A stretch of 64,000 nucleotides of DNA, from assembly GCF_049977365.1 (NCBI RefSeq), contig NZ_JBNGEN010000001.1:62001-126000 (forward strand), in the 5' to 3' direction. The notes under the pieces are model-generated. The model worked only from the letters and a program-made list of their open reading frames with translations, was not told the origin of the DNA and did no database searches. Source of the DNA: Brachymonas sp049977365 (GTDB lineage Bacteria > Pseudomonadota > Gammaproteobacteria > Burkholderiales > Burkholderiaceae_C). Numbering within the stretch: the stretch's first letter is position 1; each line of letters starts with the position of its first letter. A program made the position numbers and the translations under genes. This document shows positions 42,954 to 51,585 of this stretch, one piece after another.

Positions 42954-43883
42954 CTACGCCATGCCGTTGCGCCGGGCCAGCTCCAGAAACAGGGCAGAGT
43001 GGTCCAGATCGCCGAGCCCGTGAGCGATGGCATCGGCGTAGAGCTGCTCGACCAGCGCCGTGATCGGCAGCTGGCAGTCCAGGGCATCGGCCGTGTGCAG
43101 GGCGTTGCGCATGTCCTTGAGCTGCACCTGCATGCGGGCACGTCGGGCAAAGTCGCGCTGCACCATGCGTTCGCCGTGCAGCGTCAGAATGCGGCTGTCG
43201 GCAAATCCACCGAGCAGCGCCTGTCGCACCTGCGCCATGTCGGCCCCGCCCCGGGCACAGAGCAGCAGGGCTTCGGCCACGGCGCCGATGGTGGTGCCCA
43301 CGATCATCTGGTTGGCCACTTTGGCCAGCTGCCCGCTGCCGGCAGGGCCCACCCGTGTGGCACGTCCGAGTGCCGAGAAGATCGGTGTGGCGCGTGCGAA
43401 ATCCTCTGCGCTCCCACCCACCATGATCGACAGCGTGCCTGCCTCGGCCCCCACGGTGCCGCCCGAGACGGGGGCATCCAGCGCATGGATGCCCAGCCGG
43501 GCCAGCCGTTCGGTATGCGCGCGTGCTTCGTCGGGGGCGATGCTCGCCATGTCGATCCACAGCGTGCCGGGCCGCATGTGGGCGGCAGCCTCCGCGGCGC
43601 CGAACAGCACGTCCTGCACGACAGGGCCGTTTTCCAGCATGCCCACCACCACATCGGCGGCTCGGACGGCATCGGCAGCCTGTGTGTGGAGCACCGCTCC
43701 GGCCTCGCGCAAAGGCTCGGCCCGTGCAGTCGTGCGGTTCCAGACATGCACCCGATGCCCTGCAGCGCAGAGTCTTTGCGCCATGGGCAGCCCCATGGCG
43801 CCGGTGCCGAGCCAGGCCAGCTGCAGCGGAGTGAAGGCGGTGGAAGAAGATGGAGCGGCAGGAGAGGATGAGGACGACATCAT
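42954..43883 (-). CDS. 3-hydroxyisobutyrate dehydrogenase-family oxidoreductase
   Basis: A 309-residue beta-hydroxyacid dehydrogenase. The NAD(P) motif GTGAMGLPMA is near residues 26-35 after a Ser/Pro-rich leader. The substrate motif DAPVSGGTVGAEAGTLSIMVGG and the catalytic Lys in GSGQLAKVANQM follow, then the C-terminal helical domain. Candidates are HIBADH, tartronate semialdehyde reductase or succinic semialdehyde reductase, which cannot be separated by eye. The first codons overlap the 3' end of the upstream patatin lipoprotein gene by 4 bp, so the two are coupled. Confidence 0.88.
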   Translation of the reverse strand: MMSSSSSPAAPSSSTAFTPLQLAWLGTGAMGLPMAQRLCAAGHRVHVWNRTTARAEPLREAGAVLHTQAADAVRAADVVVGMLENGPVVQDVLFGAAEAAAHMRPGTLWIDMASIAPDEARAHTERLARLGIHALDAPVSGGTVGAEAGTLSIMVGGSAEDFARATPIFSALGRATRVGPAGSGQLAKVANQMIVGTTIGAVAEALLLCARGGADMAQVRQALLGGFADSRILTLHGERMVQRDFARRARMQVQLKDMRNALHTADALDCQLPITALVEQLYADAIAHGLGDLDHSALFLELARRNGMA

Positions 43884-45310
43884 GAGCGCGTGAGGGACAG
43901 GTCTTTCTGCAGCCGCTGGAATTCGGACGACTGGCGCAGCAGCACGGAGCCTGCTTCTTCCAGCAGGTTGATCTGGGCGGGTGGCAGGTACAGGCTGGTG
44001 GGAATGTTCAGCGCCTGTCGGCGTTGGGCAGCATCGGGCAGATCTGCAAGATCGAGGCTGATGAAATACAGATCCACCGGTGTCTCGCCCGTTTGCCGGG
44101 CACGGGCCTGCTCGCCTGCCCGCCAGTGATCGATCAGCCGCCGGAACTGCCGCAGCGATTCCTGCGAGTTCCTGTCGATGGGAATGTTCACCAGGGCCTG
44201 CACCACTTCGCGGGTGGGCGGAACGGCTGCACTCTGGTCGATGACCGAGGCGGGACGGTTCTGCGCATTGACGCTGAGCACCACGATGCGGCGTGCCCGG
44301 TGCAGGGTGAACTGGTCGTAAATCTGCTCGCTGCTGTAGAGCTGGGTGGCATCGAGCAGGCCGCGCATGCCCAGGTTGTCCACCAGCCCGCCGTCGAGCA
44401 GATGGATGTAGGGGCGCTGGCGGCTTTCGTCATAACCTGTGAGCGAGCGCACGATCTCCATGCGGGTCTTGTGTTCCAGGCTGCCGGGCGACGTAAGGAA
44501 CAGCGCCTGCTGCATTTCCTCCGGCAGGGTGTAGTGGCAGTGTCCACCGTGGTTGTTGAGCGTGACCGGCGCAAACACCAGCGGCACCGCGCTCGATGCC
44601 GCCACGGCCCTGGCCACTGGCAGCTTCGACAGGTTCAGACAGAGCACATCGAAGTTCTCCTGAATGAAGTCGAGCCGTGAGCCGGTGGACATGTCGGTCG
44701 CACTGATGACGGAGAAAGGCCCCTTGCGGCGGCTGGCCAGATCGCCGAAGGTGGCGTGCCGGAAAAGCGTCAGGTCGAGCTGCTCCTCCAGCAGATCGCC
44801 TCGTCCGAATTCCGGTGAGCTCAGGCGCGACCAGTTGGTCACCGAGAACACCTTGTGCACGATGTTGCGCTGAATGTCCTGCTTGAGAAAGTGCGGCTCG
44901 AAAGTCTGGAAGATCTCCGGCCCTTCCAGCGCCCAGGCGGCCGACAGCATCGAACCGCCCGAAATGCCGAACGTCAGATCCACCTGTGCCGACAGGTCCG
45001 TGGTCTCGCCGTTCCGGACGAACTGCTGCCGGCGCATCTCCTTGAGCACGCCATATCCCAGCGCCGCCGCCCGCGAGCCGCCGCCCGAGAACATCATCAC
45101 CACGAACAGGTCATCGGCCCGTGCCCGGTCTGCCGTCTGCGACTGCACTGCCGTGCGCAGCCGGTAGCCCACCTCGGGCTGCACCCGGTCGATGGTGGCA
45201 AGCGGGGTATAGCGCACTGAGGCACAGGCCGCCAGCAGGCAGCACATGCCCACCAGCCACAGGGAGCGCAGGCTCAGCAGGACAGTCGGCAGGGGACGCA
45301 TCGGCAGCAT
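43880..45310 (-). CDS. Patatin-domain lipoprotein
   Basis: A patatin-like protein of about 476 residues with a signal peptide ending in the lipobox LLAAC, so it is probably an outer- or inner-membrane lipoprotein. Patatin landmarks: FSGGGSRAAALGYG (oxyanion loop), GISGGSMLSAAW (nucleophile Ser) and LLDGGLVDNLGMRG (Asp). The start is uncertain: ATG 45310, ATG 45301 and GTG 45367 all precede the signal. The 3' end overlaps the HIBADH-type gene. Family role: acyl hydrolase; in other bacteria such proteins remodel lipids or act as effectors, which is not shown here. Confidence 0.85.
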   Translation of the reverse strand: MLPMRPLPTVLLSLRSLWLVGMCCLLAACASVRYTPLATIDRVQPEVGYRLRTAVQSQTADRARADDLFVVMMFSGGGSRAAALGYGVLKEMRRQQFVRNGETTDLSAQVDLTFGISGGSMLSAAWALEGPEIFQTFEPHFLKQDIQRNIVHKVFSVTNWSRLSSPEFGRGDLLEEQLDLTLFRHATFGDLASRRKGPFSVISATDMSTGSRLDFIQENFDVLCLNLSKLPVARAVAASSAVPLVFAPVTLNNHGGHCHYTLPEEMQQALFLTSPGSLEHKTRMEIVRSLTGYDESRQRPYIHLLDGGLVDNLGMRGLLDATQLYSSEQIYDQFTLHRARRIVVLSVNAQNRPASVIDQSAAVPPTREVVQALVNIPIDRNSQESLRQFRRLIDHWRAGEQARARQTGETPVDLYFISLDLADLPDAAQRRQALNIPTSLYLPPAQINLLEEAGSVLLRQSSEFQRLQKDLSLTRS

Positions 45311-45373
45311 GGGAGGCAAGAATCGTGGTGCAGCAGTCCATCTGGACTGCAGGGAAGGGCAGGGCACCTTGCC

Positions 45374-46351
45374 CTACATCAGCAGGTGTTCCCCCTCGTT
45401 GGCGCCGCCCAGAATGACGTAGTTCACCTTGCGAATGTCCATCAGGCTCCTGCCACCCGCATAGCTGATCGAGCTCTGGATGTCCTGATGCATCTCTTCC
45501 AGCGTATCGGCCAGCTTGCCCTTGACCGGTTCCAGAATGCGCTTGCCCTCGACATGCCGGTATTCGCCCTTGTTGAAGTCGCTGGCCGAGCCGTAATACT
45601 CCTTGAACAGCGTGCCGTCGACCTCCACCGTCTTGCCCGGAGACTCCTCATGTCCCGCAAACAGGGAGCCAACCATGACCATGGTGGCCCCGAAGCGGAT
45701 CGACTTGGCAATGTCGCCATGGCAGCGAATGCCACCATCGGCAATCAGCGGCTTGGTGGCCACGCGGGCGCACCACTTCACGGCACTGAGCTGCCAGCCT
45801 CCGGTGCCAAAGCCCGTCTTCAGGCGCGTGATGCAGACCTTGCCCGGCCCGATGCCGATCTTGGTGGCATCGGCACCCCAGTTCTCCAGGTCGATCACCG
45901 CCTCGGGCGTGCCCACATTGCCGGCAATGACAAAGCTGCCCGGCAGCCGATCCTTGATGTGGGCAATCATGTCCCGCACGCCATCCGAATGTCCGTGCGC
46001 CACGTCGATGGTGATGTATTCGGGCATCAGCCGCTCGGCCGCCAGCGCATCGACCACGGCGCGGTCTGCTGCCTTGATGCCCACCGAGATGCTGGCATAC
46101 AGCCCCTTGCCCCGCATATCGCGCACAAAGGCCACCGTATCCAGATCGAAGCGGTGCATCACATAGAAATAGTCGTGCTCCGCCAGCCAGGTGCACAGCC
46201 GCTCGTCGACCACGGTCTTCATGTTGGCAGGCACCACCGGAATCCGGAACGCGCGCGGCCCGAACGTCACCCGTGTGTCGCATTCGCTGCGACTCGTGAC
46301 GCGGCACTTGCGGGGCAGCAGCAGTACGTTGTCGTAATCGAAGATATCCAT
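45374..46351 (-). CDS. guaC: GMP reductase
   Basis: A 325-residue IMPDH/GMPR-family barrel converting GMP to IMP. The opening MDIFDYDNVLLLPRKC, the NAD/substrate loop ATKIGIGPGKVCITR with the catalytic Cys, and GGIRCHGDIAKSIRFGA match GuaC. There is no CBS domain, which excludes IMPDH. GGAAGG precedes ATG 46351. A terminator separates it from actP upstream. Confidence 0.93.
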   Translation of the reverse strand: MDIFDYDNVLLLPRKCRVTSRSECDTRVTFGPRAFRIPVVPANMKTVVDERLCTWLAEHDYFYVMHRFDLDTVAFVRDMRGKGLYASISVGIKAADRAVVDALAAERLMPEYITIDVAHGHSDGVRDMIAHIKDRLPGSFVIAGNVGTPEAVIDLENWGADATKIGIGPGKVCITRLKTGFGTGGWQLSAVKWCARVATKPLIADGGIRCHGDIAKSIRFGATMVMVGSLFAGHEESPGKTVEVDGTLFKEYYGSASDFNKGEYRHVEGKRILEPVKGKLADTLEEMHQDIQSSISYAGGRSLMDIRKVNYVILGGANEGEHLLM

Positions 46352-46419
46352 GACCAGCCTTCCAGCAAACCGGTGCGGAGCCGCGCAGACATGCCATGCG
46401 GCATCGGCACTCCACACGC

Positions 46420-46450
46420 AAAAAAACCGGGCGCCACGGCGGCAGCCCGG
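46420..46450 (-). terminator. Terminator of the yjcH-actP operon
   Basis: Arms CCGGGC (46427-46432) / GCCCGG (46445-46450) with an A-run at 46420-46426 that reads as U on the minus strand. It lies upstream of guaC. Confidence 0.85.
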
Positions 46451-46610
46451 TGATCCATTCTAGCGGTGCCCCCATGCCTCAGCCGGGGCGGGAAGGCATG
46501 GTGCGTCAGCACGGGCCTGCCCATCATGCACACGGGGTACCTGCCGCGATGGACAGGTACCCCGGGAGGCATGGCTGCCTCGGAGACAGCCATGGGAGCG
46601 GTGGTGTGGC

Positions 46611-48284
46611 TCAGTGCTTGGCTGCAGAGGCTGCACCAAAGCCGGTCTGTGCGCGCACATACTGGTCATCGAATGCAGCGATCTCGGCCTTGGCACGCAC
46701 GCTGCCATCGGTTTTCGACATCAGCCAGGCCATGAAGAAGGCCAGCGGCATGGCGAACAGGGCAGGCTGCGTATACGGGAAGATCGCGGCCTTGTAGCCC
46801 AGCACATCCACCCACACCGACTTGGAGAGCAGCACGAACAGCACTGCGGACACCAGGCCGGAATAGCCACCCCACAGGGCACCGCGGGTGGTCAGACCCT
46901 TCCAGTACATCGACAGGATCAGCACCGGGAAGTTGGCGGCAGCAGCCACGCCGAAGGCAAGGCCCACCATGAACGCGATGTTCTGCTTCTCGAAGGCGAT
47001 GCCCAGCACGATGGCAATCACACCCAGCACGATGGTGGCGTACTTGGAGACGCGGATCTCATCGGTCTCGCTCACGTTGCCCTTCTTGATGACGCGGGCA
47101 TACAGGTCGTGAGAGATGGCAGAGGCACCAGCCAGGGCGAGTCCGGACACCACGGCCAGAATCGTCGCGAAGGCCACGGCAGACAGGAAGCCCAGCAGCA
47201 GGTTGCCGCCCACGGCCTTGGCCAGATGCATGGCCACCATGTTGCCGCCGCCGATGAGTTTGCCACCCAGCTTGCCACCTTCGAAGAAGTCGGGGTTCTG
47301 GCCCACGATCACGATGGCGGTCAGGCCCATCAAGAAGATCACGTTGAAGAAGTAAGCCACGAAGCCCGAGGCGTACAGCACCGACTTGCGTGCTTCCTTG
47401 GCGTCGGTCACGGTGAAGAAACGCATCAGGATGTGGGGGAGCCCGGCCGTGCCGAACATCAGCCCCAGCCCCAGGGAGATGGCTGTCACCGGATCGGCGA
47501 GCAGGCTGCCCGGATACATCAGCTTGCCCTTGAGCTTGTGCACAGACATGGCCTTTTCCACCACCGTCGTGTACGAGAAACCGAACTGGCTCATGGCCAG
47601 CAGCATCACCACCGTGCCTCCGAACAGCAGGAGACCGGCCTTGATGATCTGTACCCAGGTCGTGGCCACCATGCCGCCGAACGTCACATACACCATCATC
47701 AGGATGCCCACGGCAAAGATCGCCACGATGTAGTCGAGCCCGAACAGCAGCTTGATGAGCTGACCGGCACCCACGATCTGCGCGATCAGGTAGAAGCACA
47801 CCACGATCAGGGAGGAAATGGCCGCCATGGTGCGGATCTTGCCCTGGTCGAGCCGGTAGGCCGTGATATCGGAGAAGGTGAAGCGCCCCAGGTTGCGCAG
47901 GCGTTCGGCCATCAGGAACAGGATGATGGGCCAGCCGGCAAAGAACGCCATGGCGTAGATATAGCCGTCATACCCGGTGCCGTAGACCAGCGCGGTCAGC
48001 CCGAGCAGCGTGGCAGCCGACATGTAGTCGCCCGCAATGGCCATGCCGTTCTGGAAGCCGGTGATCCCGCCGCCAGCGGTATAGAAATCGGCAGCCGACT
48101 TGGTGCGGCTGGCCGCCCAGTAGGTAATGCCCATGGTCAGGCCCACGAAGATCATGAACATCACGATCGCGGACCAGTTGGTGGCCTGCTTGGTGGTGGC
48201 CTCCAGCGCGGGGCCTGCGGCATAGGCCAGACCGGAAGCACCAGCGAGTGCCAGTGCAGGGAATCGACGGAACAAGGTACGCAT
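46611..48284 (-). CDS. actP: Cation/acetate symporter ActP
   Basis: A 557-residue sodium:solute symporter with an N-terminal signal-like segment and about 13 membrane helices. Family blocks include YTAGGGITGFQNGMAIAGDYMSAA (quoted in part), GTAGLPHILMRFFTV and AFGVAAAANFPVLILSMYW. It overlaps yjcH by one base, the classical yjcH-actP pair for uptake of acetate and other short carboxylates. Confidence 0.95.
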   Translation of the reverse strand: MRTLFRRFPALALAGASGLAYAAGPALEATTKQATNWSAIVMFMIFVGLTMGITYWAASRTKSAADFYTAGGGITGFQNGMAIAGDYMSAATLLGLTALVYGTGYDGYIYAMAFFAGWPIILFLMAERLRNLGRFTFSDITAYRLDQGKIRTMAAISSLIVVCFYLIAQIVGAGQLIKLLFGLDYIVAIFAVGILMMVYVTFGGMVATTWVQIIKAGLLLFGGTVVMLLAMSQFGFSYTTVVEKAMSVHKLKGKLMYPGSLLADPVTAISLGLGLMFGTAGLPHILMRFFTVTDAKEARKSVLYASGFVAYFFNVIFLMGLTAIVIVGQNPDFFEGGKLGGKLIGGGNMVAMHLAKAVGGNLLLGFLSAVAFATILAVVSGLALAGASAISHDLYARVIKKGNVSETDEIRVSKYATIVLGVIAIVLGIAFEKQNIAFMVGLAFGVAAAANFPVLILSMYWKGLTTRGALWGGYSGLVSAVLFVLLSKSVWVDVLGYKAAIFPYTQPALFAMPLAFFMAWLMSKTDGSVRAKAEIAAFDDQYVRAQTGFGAASAAKH

Positions 48285-48604
48285 TACTTCCCTCCCTGGG
48301 CTGCATCACGCAGGATCTGCTGGTTGATGGAGTCGAACTCGGTATTGGCACGACGGACATACACGGCCGTCAGCACCCAGAACAGAATGAACATGAACAG
48401 CTCCACTGCCACGCCCACCGTCAGCATCGAACCTGCACTCACAGGCTCACCCAGCACCTTGGGGGTGAAGGCCACCACCATCACGAACCCGTAGAAAAGC
48501 GCCAGCACCACAAATGCCAGCGTCCAGGCAAACCGGCCGCGCTTGGCCACCAGCTCATGGAATTTCGGATTGGCGCGCACTCTTTCGTAAATTGCACTGC
48601 TCAT
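48284..48604 (-). CDS. yjcH: DUF485 membrane protein YjcH
   Basis: A 106-residue protein with two membrane helices and the DUF485 pattern NPKFHELVAKRGRFAWTL near residue 12. It always precedes actP in proteobacteria and is probably an accessory of the permease. Upstream lie several dyads that may control the operon. Confidence 0.93.
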   Translation of the reverse strand: MSSAIYERVRANPKFHELVAKRGRFAWTLAFVVLALFYGFVMVVAFTPKVLGEPVSAGSMLTVGVAVELFMFILFWVLTAVYVRRANTEFDSINQQILRDAAQGGK

Positions 48605-49074
48605 CGATTCCCTTTCATGTCATTTCAAGAAAACAGGCCTCAAAAGGTCGAGGCGTGTTTATAAAAATGCATGTTGAATGCAAACTTACAGAGTGATGCG
48701 TCATTCAGGGTAAACCATCAAGGGTTTACCCTTGAAATAGGGAAATATAGGGAAATATCCCTATGTCACATTCGCGGCCATTTCATGGAAAACCCTTGTG
48801 GGCTGCAAGCCCCTCTCCTGTGTGGCCCGCATCAGGAAGAGTGCGACATTGGGGTGTCGTTGCATTCCAGTGGTGTCTTTTTCCCATTTCCTGAGACGAC
48901 GACATGCATGCATGTGATTTCCATGTATTTTTATCTTGCGAAATGGCATTTCGCCGTTGATATTCCAGAAAGACCCATTCACTGATTCAAAATCAGCCTG
49001 TCGTCCATTGCTCCGCTTTCTGTGGCAGTGCGGTGGCCGGCGCTGCAGCAGAGCATTGGGAATGAAGAGTCTGC
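48605..49074. other. A+T-rich intergenic region with dyads, no convincing gene
   Basis: A gap of about 470 bp with lower G+C than the rest. A rightward 104-codon frame (48671-48985) has no ribosome site or family resemblance and is not called. The left part holds the probable control region of yjcH-actP. Confidence 0.5.
48708..48764. promoter_or_regulatory. Cluster of dyads upstream of yjcH-actP
   Basis: GGGTAAACC (48708-48716) / GGTTTACCC (48723-48731) forms a dyad. ATAGGGAAATAT is repeated at 48737-48748 and 48747-48758, and ATAGGGA-N4-TCCCTAT (48747-48764) is palindromic. Binding factor unknown. It lies 100-160 bp before the yjcH start. Confidence 0.55.
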
Positions 49075-49120
49075 TTGGCAGCGGGGCTGAGTGCCTCTAC
49101 AATGCTGTACGCATATACAG
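49075..49120 (+). promoter_or_regulatory. Sigma70 promoter with LexA-type SOS box
   Basis: TTGGCA (49075-49080), 17-bp spacer, TACAAT (49098-49103). Immediately after the -10 box is CTG-TACGCATATA-CAG (49105-49120), a CTG-N10-CAG match to the LexA consensus, placed where binding would block initiation. It reads toward the MmcB-like gene. Confidence 0.75.
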
Positions 49121-49172
49121 TCATGCGGCGTTTCGCATCGTGTGGCTGTCACCGGCTCTTTCGTGGCTCGGC

Positions 49173-49994
49173 ATGACTGATGCCTGTCTTTTCATGAACC
49201 TCTCCCGTCGCCATCTCACCCGTCTGCGTCAGATGTACCGTTCCTCGGGCTGGCCCTGTCAGGACACGCTGGAGGTCGATTTGATCGCGGCAGGGTTGTT
49301 GTCCCTGCACTGGGATGCCGACGGCCGTTCCACTATTCGCCTGACCGCTGCGGGCATCGACTCGCTGGCGGCCTACGGTGCCGACAACCGAGAGGCTCGC
49401 TCGGCCCACGAGCAGCTGGTGGAGCAGGTGGCACAGCATCAGCATGCGCAGGGACGCATTGCATGGCGCGGTCTGTCGCTGCGGGCGTCCATCGTGCGGG
49501 ACGCTGCGGGAAGGCTGGCAGTGGAAGAAGCGCCGGATGACCCGGAGCATCTGGAGCTCCCAGAACTCCTGTGCGTGCCAGACGACGTCATCGCCCCTGC
49601 TGCACGCGAATGGGTCGTGGCGATGCCCGATGTCTTCAGCCTGCGCCATACCTCGCGCGAGGCGTACCTCGAACCGGTGATCCACGAGATCAAGGTCAGC
49701 CGTGCCGATCTGCTTGGAGACCTGCGCAAGGCCTCCAAGCGCGCCGCCTACCTGGCCATGGCACCCCGTCTGTATTACGTGCTGGGACGCACGTCGGCAG
49801 GCAAGCCCATCGCCACGCCCGAGGAAATTCCCGACGAATGCGGGGTCATGGGGCTGGATGCACAGGATCACCTGGTTTGCCTGCGCGAGGCTCCCCAGCG
49901 TCCCTTTGTCCGGCTGCGCTTCGATGTCTGGATGGCGCTCGCACGGGCCACGCCGGTACGCCCCGCAGAGAGCGGGGCGCAGCAGTCCTTCTGA
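49173..49994 (+). CDS. MmcB-like PD-(D/E)XK nuclease-family protein
   Basis: A 273-residue protein. The N-terminal half (HLTRLRQMYRSSGWPCQDTLEVDLIAAGLL .. IRLTAAGIDSLAAYG) looks like a winged helix. The C-terminal half shows a nuclease-like core, MPDVFSL then IHEIKVSRADLLGDLRKASKR (Asp, then Glu-x-Lys), followed by YLAMAPRLYYVLG and PDECGVMGLD. This pattern resembles the MmcB DNA-repair family (DUF1052), which is damage-inducible in Caulobacter. ATG 49173 or ATG 49194 could start it. The LexA-type box upstream fits a DNA-damage function. Family assignment is by pattern only. Confidence 0.7.
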   Translation: MTDACLFMNLSRRHLTRLRQMYRSSGWPCQDTLEVDLIAAGLLSLHWDADGRSTIRLTAAGIDSLAAYGADNREARSAHEQLVEQVAQHQHAQGRIAWRGLSLRASIVRDAAGRLAVEEAPDDPEHLELPELLCVPDDVIAPAAREWVVAMPDVFSLRHTSREAYLEPVIHEIKVSRADLLGDLRKASKRAAYLAMAPRLYYVLGRTSAGKPIATPEEIPDECGVMGLDAQDHLVCLREAPQRPFVRLRFDVWMALARATPVRPAESGAQQSF

Positions 49995-50152
49995 ACCGAA
50001 CCGCTGCGGCATGGCCTCTCCGTGTCGGAGAGGTGTGGCATCTTTCTTCTTGCATCGAGCGGAACGCCTGGTTGCACCAATGGCTCGCCTGCGTGCAGAG
50101 GAGCTGCGTTGCCGCGCTGCGGCAGGACGATGTGGATGCCACCCGCATGAAA

Positions 50153-50175
50153 AAGGCTTCCCGAAGGGAAGCCTT
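50153..50175 (-). terminator. Terminator of bcp
   Basis: Arms AAGGCTTCC (50153-50161) / GGAAGCCTT (50167-50175) around a C(UUCG)-type loop on the minus strand, followed by a U-run (complement of 50150-50154). Confidence 0.9.
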
Positions 50176-50236
50176 GGTGTGCAGCATGGCCAGCGACCAG
50201 CGCGCCCTTCTCGCAGAGGGTGCGCGGTGTTCTGGC

Positions 50237-50734
50237 TTATTCTTCTGCGTGGGTGGCGGCCAGGGTTTTCTTGAGTGCCTTGACGGCCTTGAGCACTTCC
50301 TCGACGTGGTCTGCCACCTTGACCCCACGCCATTCCTGCCGCAGGATGCCGTCGGGATCGATCAGGAAGGTGCTGCGCTCGATGCCCTTGACCTTCTTGC
50401 CGTACATGATCTTGTTCTTGACCACGCCGAACATGTGGCACATTTTCTCTTCGGTATCTGCAATCAGTTCAAAGGGCAGTTCGAGCTTGGCCTTGAAGCC
50501 ATCGTGCGACGTCATGTTGTCGCGCGAGACGCCGAACACCGTGGCACCGGCCTTCACGAAGTCCTTGTACTTGTCGCGGAAGCCCATGGACTCGGTGGTG
50601 CAGCCCGGTGTGTTGTCCTTGGGATAGAAGAACAGCACCACGATCTGACCATGATGAGAAGTATTGCTGACCTTGACGTTGTTGGTTGCGTTGGCTTCGA
50701 ATTCGGGGATCGGTTTGTCTACAGCAATCGCCAT
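50237..50734 (-). CDS. bcp: Peroxiredoxin, BCP/PrxQ type
   Basis: A 165-residue thiol peroxidase. The peroxidatic Cys is in YPKDNTPGCTTES (near residue 46), with further family blocks GVSRDNMTSHDGFKAKLELPF (quoted in part) and STFLIDPDG. A second Cys in KMCHMF near residue 97 might resolve the disulfide. Start 50734 (MAIAVDKPIPEF); the upstream open frame is not conserved. Reduces hydrogen peroxide and organic hydroperoxides. Confidence 0.94.
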   Translation of the reverse strand: MAIAVDKPIPEFEANATNNVKVSNTSHHGQIVVLFFYPKDNTPGCTTESMGFRDKYKDFVKAGATVFGVSRDNMTSHDGFKAKLELPFELIADTEEKMCHMFGVVKNKIMYGKKVKGIERSTFLIDPDGILRQEWRGVKVADHVEEVLKAVKALKKTLAATHAEE

Positions 50735-50978
50735 GTGAATCGTTCTCTTTCGATGTGTCGGATGGGCGTGGCGTGCAGGAGGAGCACGCCGCTGCCGACG
50801 ATGGGATACAAACAAGCGCTGCCAAGAAGGAGTGACTGCGTATGTACTCCTTCGTACTACTGGTGAGGGCTTGGAGCGTGGCTGCCATGCTACAGCCAAG
50901 TAGTAATTTTAATCCAAAACGGAAAGCCGCGCCTGTTTTGAGCGATAACAATGCCCCCGTTTTTCTGGGGCAGACGCC

Positions 50979-51365
50979 TCAGGCGGTCTGTGCGGGCTCT
51001 TCCTGCAGCAGCACGGCCAGCACCCGCCGTCCTTCGCCGGCAAGAATGTTGTAGGTACGGCACGCTGCCTCGGTGTCCATGGTCTCCAGACCGATGCGCC
51101 GGGCCATGAGCGGTGCGAGCCACGCCGGCGGCACGAAGCGCAGACGGTTGCCGCTGCCGAAGATCACCACTTCGTAGTCCAGCTCGGCCAGCGGCGCAAA
51201 ATCCACTGCAGCCAGGTCTTCGAAGCGCGTGCAGGGCCAGTCCTGCAGGAAGCCGTCCGACCCCAGCCAGACACTGCGCGTGCGGCGCTGTTCGTCGACG
51301 GCGATCCAGCCGGGGCCGTAGGCGGTGATGGATTGCACATCCATGTGATCGGGCTGAATCTTCAT
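50979..51365 (-). CDS. Mth938-like domain protein
   Basis: A 128-residue protein of the Mth938/NDUFAF3-like fold (DUF498). Visible blocks are ITAYGPGWIAVDEQ near the N-terminus, YEVVIFGSGNRLRFVPPAWL in the middle and RTYNILAGEGRRVLAVLL at the end. It is divergent from alaA; this neighbourhood with alaA-hom-thrC recurs in Burkholderiales. The mitochondrial relative helps assemble complex I; the bacterial role is not established. Confidence 0.85.
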   Translation of the reverse strand: MKIQPDHMDVQSITAYGPGWIAVDEQRRTRSVWLGSDGFLQDWPCTRFEDLAAVDFAPLAELDYEVVIFGSGNRLRFVPPAWLAPLMARRIGLETMDTEAACRTYNILAGEGRRVLAVLLQEEPAQTA

Positions 51366-51585
51366 GGCAGGGGTCCGGAAGGGAAGAAGGGAGACACAGA
51401 GGGCACCAAGACGCTGCATCGTCGTGCATTGGCATCTTCATGGGCCAGGGCTGTGCTGTGGGTCGATCAGCAGGGCATGAGAGCCGGGGCGCGGGGAAAT
51501 GTCCCATCGCGATGCAGGCGGACAGCGGCCTGGGAAATGTGGTCAAATTATAGTTTTTCCTCAAAAACCCTCAGCAGGAGTCGTT

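Noticed and set aside
46534..46563. 10-bp-arm inverted repeat (GGGGTACCTG/CAGGTACCCC) just after actP considered as its terminator
   Set aside because: No U-run on the minus strand; the hairpin at 46420-46450 with seven U fits better. The repeat may still be a protein site.
46614..48494. Long plus-strand frame opposite actP
   Set aside because: Antisense shadow of a clear symporter gene.
48671..48985. 104-codon frame in the A+T-rich gap between yjcH and the MmcB-like gene
   Set aside because: No ribosome site, no similarity, and it covers the dyad cluster; more likely non-coding.
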